DNA of 64,000 bases from Allium sativum (lineage: Eukaryota > Streptophyta > Magnoliopsida > Asparagales > Amaryllidaceae). A program made the translations under genes and the position numbers. This document shows, one piece after another, positions 11,489 through 22,542 of the stretch. The stretch spans positions 362,325,863 through 362,389,862 of the forward strand of contig CM060915.1 in assembly GCA_030737875.1 (NCBI GenBank). The letters run 5' to 3'. The notes under the pieces were generated by a model. That model saw only the letters and a program-made list of their open reading frames with translations, did not search any database and was not told the DNA's origin. How positions within the stretch are numbered: the first letter of the stretch is position 1; each line of letters begins with the position of its first letter.

Positions 11489-11566
11489 CCTATGACTATG
11501 AACATTGCCTATGACTATGGACATTGCCTATGACTATGAACATTGCCTATGACTGTGACTATGAGG
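11489..11566. repeat. 19-bp tandem repeat
   Basis: Three to four copies of a GCCTATGACTATGAACATT-like unit, then decaying. A partial copy at 668-687 ends exactly at the LF1 insertion point. Confidence 0.85.
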
Positions 11567-11721
11567 ATTATTTCCTTGACTAAGCCTATGCCTTTGATTA
11601 GGAAATATAAACTATTGCCTATGACATAACAAGGACATCTGTGATTAAACACCTATGATTCATGACTAGGAAAGTGTTGCTTAAGTTTTGTGACTATGAA
11701 ATTGGGTCTAAACCCGATCAT

Positions 11722-11900
11722 CTATTATGTATATTCTTGGTTATCTTTAGTTTTAGACCTTGGGAATTTACCTATTAAGTTAGGTCTACCCATGTTCTTG
11801 AACCTATGTCTCTATTCTGTTTATTCTTGGTTTTCTTTGGTTTTAGAGCTTGGGAATTTACCTATTAAGTTAGGTCTACCCATGTTCTTGAACCGACGTC
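11722..11900. repeat. About 92-bp direct duplication
   Basis: Two tandem copies containing TTGGGAATTTACCTATTAAG and CTACCCATGTTCTTGAACC. The duplication makes the two similar halves of the chance ORF at 11690-12001. Confidence 0.85.
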
Positions 11901-12744
11901 GTTATTCAACCCTTTTTATGCCAGTTAGTATGTCTATCTTTTGCATAGCATCTTTGGTTCATTCCCTATTTTTTACGAACCTAGCTTTGTTTATAATCTA
12001 GACTGAATCACGTTTATACGAACGGTGGGAATGCGGTTTGGGCAAAATATGAAATTTACTAAAAACGTAGTTTAACTTGGAAATTGGCATAAATTGGAAC
12101 ATGTATTGTGGCATGTTCATAGAAATGCAAATTGGATAAATTTGACATGAATTATAAGATGTGTAATTTGAATCTAGTATTGACGTGTAAATCTAGCATT
12201 TACATGAATAGTGAACTAGAGTAATAAGTCTAGAATTAGAATGTTGAATCAGAATTGGATTAGCTAATTTGGCACGGTAAGTATATTTGCATAAATGTGA
12301 AATTGGCCATAATTGGGAGTAATTGGCAGGTTTAGCAAAATCATGGTTAGTGACACTTAATTTGGTATAGTCCACATACCAAAAAGCATAAATATGGTTT
12401 AGAAGGGTAAATGGGCCATAAGAATGAATGTAGACAATTTACATTAAAAGAGTAATTAGGATATAAGTAAATTAGAAATAATTTACTTATAGAATTTGAC
12501 CTGAATGAGGAAATATAAATTTAGACAAATTAAAGGTTTATTAACGACATCTCTTTTAATGACACACCAGAAAGTTCTAGGGTGACAGAGAGGATAGTGT
12601 CTAGGCTTGGGTTTGGAAAATACAAGTTTCCTGCTCTCCCTGGCTATCCCTAACTGATCCGACGAACGGGATGGTTACTTTCAAAACTTGATTTGAAAAT
12701 AAATTGAAACCCTTTGAACTTAGAAAACATGAATATGCCTAGCC

Positions 12745-12826
12745 CGAGGTTAGACTGAGTTGCGATGTAAACCTGCTCGGAACCAACCGACACATCCAGT
12801 AGTCGCAACAATACCTGTCTAATGTG
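12745..12826 (+). other. Covarying LTR stem-loop, LF2 copy
   Basis: Outer stem TTAGAC (12750-12755) with GTCTAA (12817-12822). Inner stem GTTGCGA (12759-12765) with TCGCAAC (12803-12809). It is the reverse-orientation equivalent of the LF1 stem-loop at 1890-1969, where the inner stem is GTTGTGG/CCACAAC. Confidence 0.75.
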
Positions 12827-12876
12827 AGTGGTAGCGGATTTAATTTATTTAGTTAAAGCTAGAACAAGAATGGTAG

Positions 12877-13654
12877 GGTTAAGTTAACTAAGACACTTAA
12901 CCAGTTCAACATGATAACTAGACTGATGGGTGGGGTTAGGTTCAGACTGACACTTAACACAGTTAAGCTAGAATGGGAGGGTTAAGTCCATAGGAACACT
13001 TAACCAACTTAACACAGTTAAGCTAGAGTGGGAAGGTTAAGTCCATAGGAACACTTAACCAACTTAACACAGTTAAGCTAGAATGGGAAGGCTAAGTCCA
13101 TAGAGACACTTAGCCAAATTAATATGTTAACTAGACTAGAGGTTGGGGTTAAGTAAAGTCTAATACACTTAGTCAATTTTGATATGTTAGCTGGGCTAGA
13201 CCATAGGGTTAAGTAAACCTGAACACTTAACCATCAGGTTATGATAAAGGAATGAGGTTAAGTCTAAAACATGAAGGGATAATACTTAACCATTAATAAC
13301 ATGATAGTTAAAACAGACGGGCAAGGTTAAGTTAAAAAGGAACACTTAACCAATACAGGATGAAGGGGTAGGGTTAAGTAATAAGAAATATTTAACTAAT
13401 ATAACTTGGTTTGTGGTAGGGTTAAGTCAACGTGAATTGCTGATGACACTTAACCAGCTTAACAGGATAAATGAAGAGGGTTAAGTTAGCTTGAATTGAC
13501 TAATGACACTTAACCAATCCAAATTGACGGGAAAGAGAACTAAGTAGTAAACCTTAGTTAAAAGGAGCTAAGTAGTAAACCTTAGTTAAGAAAACAACGA
13601 TTCTGGAAACTAAGTGGTAAACCTTAGTTGACAAAGCTAAGTAGTAATTCTTAG
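12877..13654. repeat. Array of 16 tandem hairpins (GGTTAAGT/ACTTAACC)
   Basis: Sixteen hairpins at irregular spacing, about 30-65 bp. Units 1-12 pair GGTTAAGT with ACTTAACC, for example 12980-13005, 13035-13060, 13207-13232, 13325-13351 and 13479-13515. One unit has GGCTAAGT/ACTTAGCC (13090-13115), a paired change. Two have only G-T wobbles (13147-13174, 13372-13397), and unit 2 is imperfect. Units 13-16 pair (AA)CTAAG with CTTAG(TT) around TAGTAAAC-like loops (13538-13559, 13568-13585, 13608-13629, 13637-13654). Confidence 0.88.
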
Positions 13655-14832
13655 TATAACACGAGGAGGAGTGAACGTCCGTCTGATTAAAAAGAAGGCT
13701 CCAACGAATTGGGTTACGAAGCCCGAGGCTTCGAGGGGATGTGAGGGTACTCTTGGTATCCCTCTGTGAGGCTGCAGATGATCCGCTTGGGCCCACAGAG
13801 GTTAAGGTCTGCGTAGAAGAATCAGGAGTTTGCCTTGGTTGCAATACATGGCAACCTAAAGACTAGGATGGACCGGTGTGATTCGGCGAGCAAACGGTAG
13901 CCCTGTGATAGCAACTCGTCGTCTACCATCCATCTTGAGTCAATCGAGATACGTGAAGCGGAAAGGCGGAGAACTCCAAAAGACCATATACTTGCTATCT
14001 AGTTATGGGTGAGGATGGCCATAGGATAGTGGGGCACCGGGGGACGGCGTATAGTTCTCATTTTACAAGGTATGCCTTTCATTAGTTGAGGGAGGGGTTA
14101 AGTGGGACCATAGCCACTGGAATAAAACAGACCTTAGCATCTGCATCGGCAGATATCTGAAAGCTCCCGACCGAGTTCTGTATTCCTTGATTTGCCCTGT
14201 CACATGACTCGGACCGCACATTACAGGACATGTGCATCTAGACAAGCGATAACGATTCGCGATACATGCGTGGGGAAGTATAGGAACATATACCACTCTA
14301 GGTAGTGTGTCCTAGACTTGGGGGCATCATTCGTCAGGTAGCGTAATCCGTAGTTGGACTAGGTGGCATAAACCCTGAACTCGAGAAGCGTTTAGCAGAT
14401 AGTGTAAACTCTAGTTAAATCTAGAAAGCACTTGATAGAAAACCCTAGATTAGATCTAGGTAATAAATAATAAATGTATGCCTAAAGGCAATGGAAACTA
14501 CAGGGGTTGGGATCACGTTATCTTTACTAGTTGGAACACTTGTTAGGTGGTGCAGAAATATAGAAACCAGTATAACAAGGAAATAGCGAAGCGGCGAAAG
14601 TATTAGAGCATATCCAGTTTATCTTATCTTAGCATATCTTGTGATTATCTTGTCAGATCTTGCTGACCCTATGGTCATGGTGTAATCTTGGATTCAGTTA
14701 ATTCATGTCGTTTGTTTTTCCATGTTCACATGCTAGAAGTTACTGAACTTACTCAGGCTTTATGTCTGACTCTGTTTTTCTTTTGTCTTCTTTTCTTCCG
14801 TCCCCTCCCCCCCCCGGTAGTAGAGGAGGGAG

Positions 14833-17412
14833 CAGTGGCGGATTTAATTCAGGACGAGTGGGGGCCACCGCCCCCACTGAATGTTAATAAAAAAATTAAT
14901 ACCCATGCTGCTGACCATTCAAATAAAGGAAAATGAGATATTTTCCTTAAATTAAGGCTGGTTTCTTTCCTCAAACATAAAACAAACACACTTTCTTTCC
15001 TCCGGTTAAAAAAAAAAGGAACGTATTATTTATTGCTTCTCAGTTTTGAAGGAACGCAGAAAGCCCTCTTTCTCTTCAAAGTTCAAATTCAAGCTTCAGG
15101 GCAATTCAACAAGAAGACTCTTTTGATTCAACAATTAACCAGCTCTCCAATTTCATTTAGATTTTGATTCTCCACAATCTTATAGCAAAAAGAGGTAATT
15201 TTGCATTTTCATTTAAAACCCTATCATATGTTTTATGCTGGAAATTTGATTTTGTTTCTAAATTTGACCTCAATCTATGAATTCACTAGTTAAGACTTCA
15301 CATGTTTTATGTTTTCACATATATAAGCATAATTTGATGATCTAGTTGTTTGTTTTTTGATTGGTTTCTAGGAATCCATTAAATAATATGAAAAATAATA
15401 TGTTGAACTATTTCACAAAGTCGAAAGAAACCGGATCAAGCTCAAATAGTGTTCCACCTACACCTCAACCTTCCATTTCTTTAGCAACTCCTCAAATATT
15501 AGATGATCTAGAAGAGTATCCATCGGACCCCGGGCTAAGAATAAACATCCATCGTTATAATGCTAATGAAAAAGAGAAAGTCCGTCGGTTCTATTTACAA
15601 AAAGGGCCTTGTCAACCAAAAAAACATGAATTTCCATGGCGTCAAATGGGAAATGAAAAGCGCAGATTTATTGCTTCATGGTTTAATGACCATTCAACTT
15701 GGTTAGAGTATAGCATAAATAAAGATGCAGCATTTTGTTTGTATTGTTATTTGTTCAAGCCCGATCGTGGAGGTCAAAGTGGTGGTGATTCTTTTGTTGG
15801 TGAAGGGTTTCGAAATTGGAAAAAGAAAGAAAGATTTGATGTGCACGTTGGACCGCATTTTAGTACTCACAATAATTGTGTGAAAGCCGCCAATGATTTA
15901 ATGAAACACAAGCAACACATTGAACTGGCTTTGTGTAATCAGACCAATCAAATGAAAGTTGATTACCGTATTCGTTTGATTGCTTCAATTGATTGCATTA
16001 GGTTTCTCTTACGTCAAGGACTACCTTTACGTGGACATGATGAATCTAAAGAATCTTCAAATAAAGGGTTCTTACAATTTCTTGCGGATCATAATGAAAA
16101 TGTTAATAGGGTCTCATTGACAAATGCTCCTGAAAATGCAAAATTAACATCTCCAAGTATTCAAAAGGATATCATCAACTCCATTGCAAATTTGACAACA
16201 AATTCTATCATTATAGAACTTGGCGATGAACTGTTCTCTATTTTAGTTGACGAAGCACGTGATATATCTGTGAAAGAGCAAATGGTTGTTGTTTTACGCT
16301 ATGTTATCAAGTTTGCGTGGACAAGGATATGACGGTGCAAGCAACATGAGAGGAGAATTTAATGGATTGAAAAGCTTAATTTTAATGGATAATAGTTCAT
16401 CTTATTATGTTCATTGTTTTGCACATCAACTTCAATTGACGCTTGTTGCCGTTGCAGAGAATCATCGACTCATTTCAAATTTTTTTGATGTCGTTGCACT
16501 TTTATCTAATATTGTTGGAGCCTCATGCAAACGCAGAGACATACTTCGTGAGAAACAATTTGAAAATGTTATAATTGGTATATGCAATGGCGATATTTTA
16601 ACTGGACAAGGTATGAATCAAGAAATGACATTGAAACGTGCGGGAACTACACGGTGGGGTTCTCATTATGGTACGCTTATGAGTATACTTAATTTATTTT
16701 CATCAATGGTTGAAGTTCTAATGATTGTTGAAGAGGATGTAAAAGATCATAAACATAGAGGACAGGCAGATAACTTACTGCGAATCATACAGAGTTTTGA
16801 ATTTGCTTTTGAGTTGCACTTGATGAAGAATGTTTTAGGAATCACAAATGATTTATCTCAAGCTTTACAAAAAAAGGACCAAGATATGGTCAATGCTATG
16901 ACTCTTGTAAGAATAACAAAACAACAGTTGCAAAATATGCGAGATAATGGGTGGGAAAAATTATTAAGAGAGGTCTCTCTATTTTGTGTTAAACATGATA
17001 TCCTCATTCCTGATATGGATAGCTTGTTTGTAGTGCAAGGAAGATCGCGTCGTAAGGTTGAAGGGAAGACTCACCTTCACTACTATCGCGTTGAACTTTT
17101 CTATGAAGTGATAGATATGCAACTTCAAGAGTTGAATAACCGCTTCACCGAGCTAAATACAGAATTACTATTGTGTATGGTTTGTCTTAGTCCAAGTGAT
17201 TCATTCTCATCATATGATAAAGAAAAAATAATCCGATTTGCTGAATTTTATCCATCTGATTTCTCTGCAAATGATTTAACGCAGCTTGATTATCAACTTG
17301 ACAACTATATACTAGACTTGCAATCCGATGATCAGTTTTCCGACGTGGGTGGAATAAATGAACTTGTTAAAAAGATGGTTCAAAGGAAAAAACACCGTTT
17401 ATATCCGTTTAT
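14833..17412 (+). mobile_element. hAT transposon remnant
   Basis: It starts with CAGTGGCGGA, the usual terminal sequence of plant hAT elements, followed by a perfect GTGGGGGC/GCCCCCAC hairpin within the first 50 bases. It contains a decayed transposase with a candidate 5' UTR intron (GT at 15195, AG at 15370-15371). It has no right terminus: the sequence passes directly into a gypsy LTR near 17412, so the 3' end was lost by deletion or lies elsewhere. An 8-bp duplication cannot be tested without the right end. Confidence 0.8.
15388..17412 (+). pseudogene. hAT transposase (DUF4371/ZMYM1-like), deleted and truncated
   Basis: Two frames. The first runs from ATG 15388 to 16332: a TTF-type zinc-finger region (FPWRQMGNEKRRF, FCLYCYLF) followed by a DUF4371 region (LTSPSIQKDIINSI, FSILVDEARDISVKEQMVVVLRYV). 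The second (16286-17419) resumes with RGQGYDGASNMRGEFNGL and YYVHCFAHQLQLTLVAVA, the RNase H-like catalytic part, and runs to KKHRLYPF. At about 16308 a deletion of an estimated 40-50 codons joins them out of frame. The C-terminal hAT dimerisation region is missing because the gene stops at the LTR junction at 17412. The product cannot be active. Confidence 0.88.
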
Positions 17413-20400
17413 AGTATGAATGAATAAAATACATTTGATAAATATCAGAGATTACAATAATTTACATAGCAGCGGAAAATAATACAATACACAACTAGAA
17501 GTAATACGCGAATACAAAGCTTTCCGAGTATTGTTCCAGCTGTAAATCAGGATCCTGTGAATATAAATCTGCAAAACCAAAACTACTAGCTGCCCGTGTC
17601 AAAATAAGGGCACCCAGAGTTTAGGTTAAAACAATAAACTCCAGGTCAGTCATGTGACTGGTGTGAGAACTAAAACAGTTATTATTCTTTATTTTAAAGT
17701 TAGGTAAATCAAGGGACCACGCCATATAACACGGAACGGGTTTCCTCCTAAGAACACCAGTGCATAAAACAACAGCGCAATGCTAAATAAAGAACAATGA
17801 AGCTAGTATAAGACCCAGGTCCCATCACACGATGCAACGCAAGCCGGAGGATAAGTTTTTTACCTTATAATAGCCAAAGAATACTTGATATGCTAAATTT
17901 CATGTTTTATTATTATTATAAGTGTATAGTGTCAAAACAATTTCAAATCATAAGTATCAATCATAGACGGCATGAGTGCCCCATACCACTATGTCGCCAT
18001 ATATAGGATATACAATCAAAACTGCAAAGTCACGTATTGGAAGTTGGATTTCCATCTGTGAACCGAGGCAAAAGATAGTCCTCACCGATTCGAGACTCTC
18101 TAGCCCGAGCCTCAGGATCAGAGCTCGAGTGACCCTTGGATCGTCAGGGCCGGTCCACCGATGTGGATTAAAATGCCTGAACACTGCGTTTCCCCACCCT
18201 TTGGGGCGTAAATGAGCCAACGAATGACTCCATCGGACCCGGATCGTCCGATCAAACCAAGGCGCCTCACAACAGCAACAACCACATAAGTCAAACTCGT
18301 CAGGGCGTGTAAAACCACTGACGCCACTTCTAACTAGAAGGAAACGCATGCCCTCCCTGAGGTCCTCTCCCGTTTTTGGTTCACAACCGGGGTGTGAGGC
18401 TCGCGAATTCACATTACACAAATCTGTGCCACACAGGCCATGCTTTCATCATCAACCACAAGGCTCTGCTTTTCAATAGAAGCCTTGATCATATTGCCAC
18501 TTTGGCATGCCACACAGGCAATTCACTCAATCCGTTTGATATCCATCAATATATAACCTCTGAGCTCGTACGTCTCAGAGAAGGGCGTTAAGCAAGAGAA
18601 TAAATTCTCCGCCACCAAACAGATATATATATTTAATAGAAATCAATCACACAGACTAAAATCCAATGTCAGACACATAGTCCATTTACAAGTTCGTTCT
18701 GGGTCTTAACGAAACCGGAGGCACTTTCCTCGCATATCCATCGATCTCCAAGTACATCTGGACGATCACCAACTGTTTCTCTCCTCTTGGGTGTACATCC
18801 CAATCAAGATCATCAGTAATCACCCAAACGATGTGAAGACTTACGGTCTTCAACCACCGTCTTCATCTTCGACACCACGTCGAATTAGTTATTCAGAATG
18901 GGATAAACCCGGTCTTTCTGAATATCTCGCGTATATAATAAACAAGTGTTACACAAACACAACATACGCCTCATTCCAATTCAGAATATTCTTTTATTCA
19001 AATATTCTTATATTTTTGGGAAAGGTTCCCATTAATTTTATCAAAGATAAATTCTTTAAATTTATTCTTTAATCTCCTTTTTGAATATCAATTCAAACTA
19101 GTCGGGATTAGCGAACCACACCGAAGTAATCATTTATTTTATTTCCTAATCCCAACCTATTCATCCCATGAAGTACAACTTGTAATACTTCATATCTAAC
19201 ACCACGGTGTTATCGGTAAATTCAATTACCATTTCGCGTTCAAATCTGATTAAAGATTTAACTATCGCCTGGAGCAAAACTGGTGATACCCCATTCTCGA
19301 CCATTTCAATCTAATTAAAGGTTCATTAAAACCCCACTTAGTTTTAATCTTTACAGAAATCAATATCCTGTCTTTAACTGGGTTAAAGAACCAATGTCAT
19401 TTAAAACACGGTTCACGATAAACCCAAAATCACATTCCATTAATTATCCGGTTAAAGAACCAGTGTTATTTAAAACACTGTTCATGATAAACCCAAAAAT
19501 CAATACCAATTCAATTCCAAATAAATATTATTTAATTGGTATGCTTCATTAAATCTAAATAAAAAGATTTATTCTTTTTCTTAACTGGGTTAAAGAACAG
19601 TGTTAATGAAGACACCATTCACAACAAACCCAAATCCCATTTGATATTAAATACAAGGCTCTGAACAGAAAATATATCGGCTCATATTCAATATCAAATT
19701 CTACGACCAACAAATATTCTGTTGGAAATAACGATAACTATATCTTTCAAATTCCCATAACAATATCTGTTTCTTCATGAAATCCAATAACGAAATATGC
19801 CAAAGACAATTTTGATTCAAATCCATTCCAATTCAATTATTGGAAATTCTGGTTATTTTCAAAACCATTTCAAATCCAATCTATTTATTTTAAAAAAATA
19901 GAATTATAATTCTAGTTCAAAACTAGTTTATTTCGATAAAAATCTATTTTTATCTTTTAAAATATGGAGTTTTTCATCCCAATTCTTCACAAATCATTTC
20001 TTATGATTTTACACAAATTATTACTATTTTTAATAATTTTATCAAGGCCCGTACAGTCGATTTCCATCAACGGCCATCGAACTGCACTTACAATGACCTT
20101 TTCCAAATTTGATTTGGACATAATTCCAAATCCAACCATTAGATCTCAGATTTCTAATATTCATTAGAAAACTCTTTTCGATACAAACCCAACGGTTCCG
20201 GTTTTAGGAGAATCCGACGGTCGGATCTCCCGCAATGTCCATTCGAAGTCAATGGTCGCAATTCACGAACTGCCGTAGCGCGACGCGTTCTATTCAGGCC
20301 ATTATATTATATATATATTATATATATAATATATATACTTCATCGATTTCCATTTAAAACGTATTATATAAATCGTTTTAAATTCGTTTTCAAAACGATT

Positions 20401-20454
20401 TCAAATTCAAATCAAAATTGAAATTTTCCTTATAAATTCCTTTCAAATTCATTT

Positions 20455-20705
20455 CAAATTGATTTCAATTCAAATTGATTTCTAATTCAATTTCAGTTTG
20501 CTTTCAATTCAATTCAATTTCAATTCGAATTCATTTATATTCCATTTCAATTCGAATTCATTTATATTCAATTTCAATTCGAATTCATTTCTATTTAATT
20601 TCAATTCAAATTCATTTCTATTTAATTCGAATTCATTTCTATTCAATTTCAATTCGAATTCATTTCTATTCCATTTCAATTCGAATTCTAATTCTTTTCA
20701 AAATA
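20455..20705. repeat. AATTCGAATTCATTT minisatellite
   Basis: Tandem repeats of about 25 bp built on TTTCAATTCGAATTCATTTC. They create two repetitive chance ORFs in different frames (20475-20972, 20498-20716). The unit contains the palindrome AATTCGAATT. Confidence 0.85.
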
Positions 20706-21589
20706 TCAGATTTTGAAATCACTTTCGATATTCATTATAAAATCGATATAAATATCGTTCACGTCAAAATGGCGTCAATCTATCAACACGGCTTCATATA
20801 TTTCTACTTTCAAATATTCTATTTCAAATATTTCTTTTTCAAATATTCCTATTTTCAAATATTCCTATTTCAAATATTTCTTTTTCAAATATTCTATTTC
20901 AAAACTGGAATGAGGCCCAATCAATTACCGTATAATGTTAATTATATGGATTTTTCTACAAAACATGTATAAAATAACAACGATAAATAATCAACCATCA
21001 TCCAGAGTGCACCACACAACTGCATAAGCATTAAATATAAATAATTAACGCTTACACAGTCTGTCGACCAATCGATCGACATACAGCTAAATAATTGGGA
21101 TTAGTGTACGCCAAATATCATCCCAATACCCGTGTGGGGTTTCAAACAATCAAACAAAGATTTTATTTGTGCAGTTGGGCGATGTGTAAAATTTATCGTC
21201 CCAATCAATATCAGTCAAATGTGTGTATATAAACAAATCCTTCGATTTGTTTATATTTATTTCATTTTAAATACACGTTAAAAATTCTATTTTCAACTAT
21301 AAAATATTTTTAACTATATAAATATTTTATTTCATTTCACATCATATCACACATTCAACTACACATCAAAATCAAACAAACAAGCATACAAGCCGTCCAT
21401 GGTCTGTGGACGACGGGTGTCGGGTGCTACTAAACACCGTCTGCATCCTAGTATATATATTTTTAACTAGAAAAAGAAAATTAAAGGTGAGAAGTTCTCG
21501 CCGATTAGCTAATCCAAACGCCACGACTCTTCGTATGTAGGAATCTTCGTTGTTCTCGCCTTTTGTCACTTTCATTGCCCGTAGCCACT

Positions 21590-22190
21590 ACATATGTAAA
21601 AATCACATTTTTATATTGTTGCTATGTATATAAAAATTCTATTTTTATACCGCTACTATATAGATAAAAATTCTATTTTTACAATGGTATTCATATAATA
21701 AAGATTATATTTTTATCACGCTATTCTCTATATAAAAATTTTATTTTTATATATAATGATCTTATTTTTATATCACTGCTACATATGTAAAAATCACTCC
21801 TTTACAACGCCTACTTCCATGATAAAAATTATATTTTTATCTTGCTAGCAATATAATAAAAAATATATTTTTATTACTCTACATGTATAAAAATTATATT
21901 TTTATACCACCTACATAATAAAGATCGAATTTTTATTATCTATATAATATAAAAATCATATTTTTACATGGCTACCTCTATAAAGATCATATATTTATTA
22001 TTTCTACTATATAAAAATTATATTTTCTTCACTTTATTAAAATTATATTGTTATTATTCTACATCAATTAAAATCCAATTTTTTTATTTCACCTTTCTAT
22101 AATCTATAAATTCAACTTTCTACTTTATAAAAATTGTATCTTTCATATGCTATCATATTTAAAAATCAAATTTTTATAATTTCAAAAATC
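21590..22190. repeat. Array of AT-rich palindromes (TAAAAATNNNATTTTTA)
   Basis: At least twelve copies of a short inverted repeat, TAAAAAT-n(2-4)-ATTTTTA with variants, every 30-55 bp, separated by CTAC-containing linkers. It lies in the last kilobase of the LF4 LTR. Confidence 0.8.
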
Positions 22191-22542
22191 TTGTCTCTTC
22201 CATTTTAAAAACCTCCCTTTTTCTATTTGAAAACCTAGTTTCTATTAGCTATAAAAATCAAATATATTTGGTTTCGCTAAAATCCGGTTTATTTTGCACC
22301 CAGTACATTCATTTGAATTTTGAAATCGAATTATCGAACTACCGCGCCATTTTCAATTCCTTTTATAATTATAAATAAATATTTATATTCTAACGACGAT
22401 CTATATAATATATACGTTCGAATTCTATTCAAAATAAATTTTTCGTCGTTATTATTTAAAATAATTCATTTTAAATAATCAAAATTCACTAAAATTGCCA
22501 AAATAAAAATTTTAAATTGGCTCGGATTTCCGGGTTATTACA

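Larger units (their letters stand above)
11483..14832 (+). mobile_element. Long gypsy LTR LF2, second part
   Basis: Continuation of the LTR at 1-687. It is recognised as an LTR, not unique DNA, because it contains on the plus strand the reverse complement of features of the LF1 LTR: a stem-loop matching the CCGGGCGGGTCCGGG family (12745-12826), GGTTAAGT/ACTTAACC stem-loops, and a pyrimidine-rich CTTTTCTTCCGTCCCCTCCCC block with a CAGGC/GTCTG stem-loop (14754-14768). These occur in the order expected for the opposite orientation. It is cut at 14833 by an hAT element. The small ORFs (11690-12001, 13554-13844, 14063-14296) are chance frames. Confidence 0.65.
17412..22542 (-). mobile_element. Giant gypsy LTR LF4, left copy, 5' end truncated
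   Basis: About 5.1 kb ending in GGGTTATTACA at 22542. Its beginning matches, in reverse, the sequence leading from 25795 down to 22543, and that copy continues for another 160 bp to a TGTAACA terminus at 25954. So the left copy lacks its first 160 bp or so. Near its start it has a CAGTCA/TGACTG palindrome (17647-17660), placed like the CAGAC/GTCTG stem-loops of other LTRs here. None of the many short ORFs (for example 17957-18421, 18118-18327) carries a domain. A full LTR would be about 5.3 kb, unusually long. Confidence 0.6.

Noticed and set aside
11690..12001. 103-residue ORF with an internal duplication
   Set aside because: It reflects a 92-bp DNA duplication in the LTR; no domain.
12877..13654. 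CRISPR-like array
   Set aside because: Regular hairpin repeats with variable spacers superficially resemble one, but this is plant LTR DNA, unit lengths vary, and no cas genes are present.
17957..18421. 154-residue minus-strand ORF and its inverted partner near 24788-24988
   Set aside because: Both lie in the LF4 LTR copies, have no domain and are not kept as full-length frames in both copies.
20475..20972. 165-residue ORF
   Set aside because: It is a translation of the AATTCGAATTCATTT minisatellite; overlapping frames look equally repetitive.
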